A program made the position numbers and the translations under genes. 8,129 nucleotides of DNA from Gammaproteobacteria bacterium (GTDB lineage Bacteria; Pseudomonadota; Gammaproteobacteria; BMS3Bbin11): contig JAUVSB010000059.1 in NCBI GenBank assembly GCA_030597275.1, positions 1 to 8,129 of the forward strand, written 5' to 3'. Each line of letters opens with the position of its first letter. Within the stretch, counting starts at the first letter, position 1. Of the stretch, positions 7,760-8,129 are shown one piece after another. The notes under the pieces are model-generated. The model saw nothing but the letters and a program-made list of their open reading frames with translations. It did no database searches and was not told the origin of the DNA.

Positions 7760-7788
7760 ACAATACTGGGCGATTGGATGGGTGTCAA
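7760..7788 (-). promoter_or_regulatory. Predicted sigma70 promoter for the alaC-hom-relA gene run
   Basis: On the minus strand a perfect -35 hexamer TTGACA (7783-7788) is followed, after exactly 17 bp, by TATTGT (7760-7765), which matches four of six positions of the -10 consensus. Transcription would begin near 7753 and leave a leader of about 60 bases before alaC. It is the best promoter match I found between genes in the window. No attenuator, such as a leader peptide with repeated amino-acid codons, fits in that leader. Confidence 0.5.
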
Positions 7789-7811
7789 ACGGAATAAAAG
7801 AAGTTTCGGGT

Positions 7812-7832
7812 ATTAAGTTTTAAGTGTTAAGT
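7812..7832. repeat. Heptamer direct repeat, three copies of NTTAAGT
   Basis: Three adjacent 7-bp units read ATTAAGT, TTTAAGT and GTTAAGT on the plus strand; only the first base differs. The array lies upstream of the alaC promoter, in the gap after the DUF1289 gene. The function is unknown. It may be a low-complexity intergenic element or a site for a binding protein. Confidence 0.6.
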
Positions 7833-7858
7833 CCAGGAAGTAAATTCCCTGTCATCTA

Positions 7859-7886
7859 CCGAAAACTGAAAACCGAAAACTGAACA
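7859..7886. repeat. Heptamer direct repeat, four copies of CYGAAAA
   Basis: Four adjacent 7-bp units read CCGAAAA, CTGAAAA, CCGAAAA and CTGAACA on the plus strand. The C/T at position 2 alternates, so the array can also be read as two copies of a 14-bp unit, the last with one change. It begins 26 bp from the NTTAAGT array, which has the same 7-bp period but another unit, and ends 5 bp from the stop codon of the DUF1289 gene. The function is unknown. Confidence 0.65.
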
Positions 7887-7900
7887 CTTTTTCACAGTTT
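7877..7900 (-). terminator. Weak AT-rich hairpin at the end of the DUF1289 gene, possible terminator
   Basis: On the minus strand AAACTG (7895-7900) can pair with CAGTTT (7877-7882). An alternative fold is AAAC plus TGAA pairing with TTCA plus GTTT, with a 2-base bulge and a 6-base loop. The stop codon lies inside the hairpin, and TTTTC runs follow. The stem is short, AT-rich and partly made of the heptamer repeat, so termination here is uncertain. Confidence 0.25.
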
Positions 7901-8071
7901 CTTCCGCTCATCCACCTGCCTTAATATTTCCAGCCTGAGCTGTGAATCTGCCCCACCCCAATCCAATATTTCCTGCAACAAACGAAAACAACCCATGCAG
8001 ATATCATCGTTAAGACAGCAGTTATCTACACAGGGTGATGCTACTGTCGTTTTGCTGTTACTTTGCTTCAT
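7892..8071 (-). CDS. DUF1289 family small cysteine-rich protein
   Basis: I found this 59-residue frame by translating the stretch directly. It has the DUF1289 pattern: SPC (12-14) followed by C18 and C19, then CMGC (25-28) and FR, and a helix with EILDW (34-38). The family is short, cytoplasmic and of unknown function. Its conserved cysteines (here C14, C18, C25 and C28, with an extra C19) suggest binding of a metal or an iron-sulfur centre, which is inference. The ATG at 8071 lies inside the end of the upstream aminotransferase gene, a 14-bp overlap in another frame. No clear ribosome site is present, so translation probably depends on coupling to the upstream gene. The C-terminus is charged (QVDERKKL). 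Confidence 0.85.
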   Translation of the reverse strand: MKQSNSKTTVASPCVDNCCLNDDICMGCFRLLQEILDWGGADSQLRLEILRQVDERKKL

Positions 8072-8129
8072 TGATGAACTGCTGGATTCGTCGCATTCCC
8101 TCTTCTAAATTCTCTACTGTATTGGCATA
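8058..8129 (-). CDS. C-terminal end of a probable class I aminotransferase, 5' part outside window
   Basis: Only the last 23 codons and the TAA stop are present. The tail YANTVENLEEGMRRIQQFI resembles the end of aspartate- or aromatic-type class I PLP aminotransferases, where a segment like SYA.S.ENLEEGMRRI closes the small domain. None of the cofactor-binding residues are in the window, so the family call rests on this tail alone. It overlaps the DUF1289 gene by 14 bp, and the two are probably co-transcribed. Confidence 0.6.
   Translation of the reverse strand, partial: YANTVENLEEGMRRIQQFINEAK

Noticed and set aside
7812..7886. A CRISPR array
   Set aside because: The units are 7 bp long and directly adjacent, with no spacers, and there are no cas genes nearby.

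Overview
This 8.1 kb window looks like a core-chromosome segment of a gammaproteobacterium. The best evidence is a long RelA-type (p)ppGpp synthetase with an EXDD motif and a degenerate hydrolase site, of the kind found beside a separate SpoT in beta- and gammaproteobacteria. The AlaC-Hom gene pair and a DUF1289 protein fit the same group. The c-type heme sensor at the left edge suggests a respiring, redox-sensing organism. I cannot name a genus. Every gene I can support lies on the minus strand, so transcription runs from right to left. I see no tRNA, rRNA, CRISPR array, insertion sequence or phage gene.

Layout in transcription order. The right edge holds the last 23 codons of what is probably a class I aminotransferase (8058-8129). 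Its end overlaps a 59-residue, cysteine-rich DUF1289 protein (7892-8071). A 198-bp gap follows (7694-7891). It holds two short heptamer repeat arrays, a weak hairpin and a good sigma70-like promoter (TTGACA, 17 bp, TATTGT at 7760-7788). Then come alaC (alanine transaminase), hom (homoserine dehydrogenase with an ACT domain), a 324-residue soluble protein with a PDC/Cache-like sensor domain, relA (ribosome-linked (p)ppGpp synthetase), tsaB (t6A tRNA modification), and the first 383 codons of a membrane sensor with a periplasmic c-heme (DUF3365-like) domain and a PAS domain. That last gene runs off the left edge.

The six genes from alaC to the heme sensor are separated by only 55, 63, 28, 13 and 52 bp, with no strong terminator between them, so they may form one transcription unit. 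The theme appears to be amino-acid supply and translation status. AlaC and Hom act in alanine and threonine/methionine synthesis. RelA reports uncharged tRNA. TsaB belongs to the pathway that adds a threonine-derived group to tRNA A37. The soluble Cache-like protein between hom and relA is the least understood gene. It and the c-heme sensor are the most interesting items here. The rest is ordinary housekeeping content in a somewhat unusual order.
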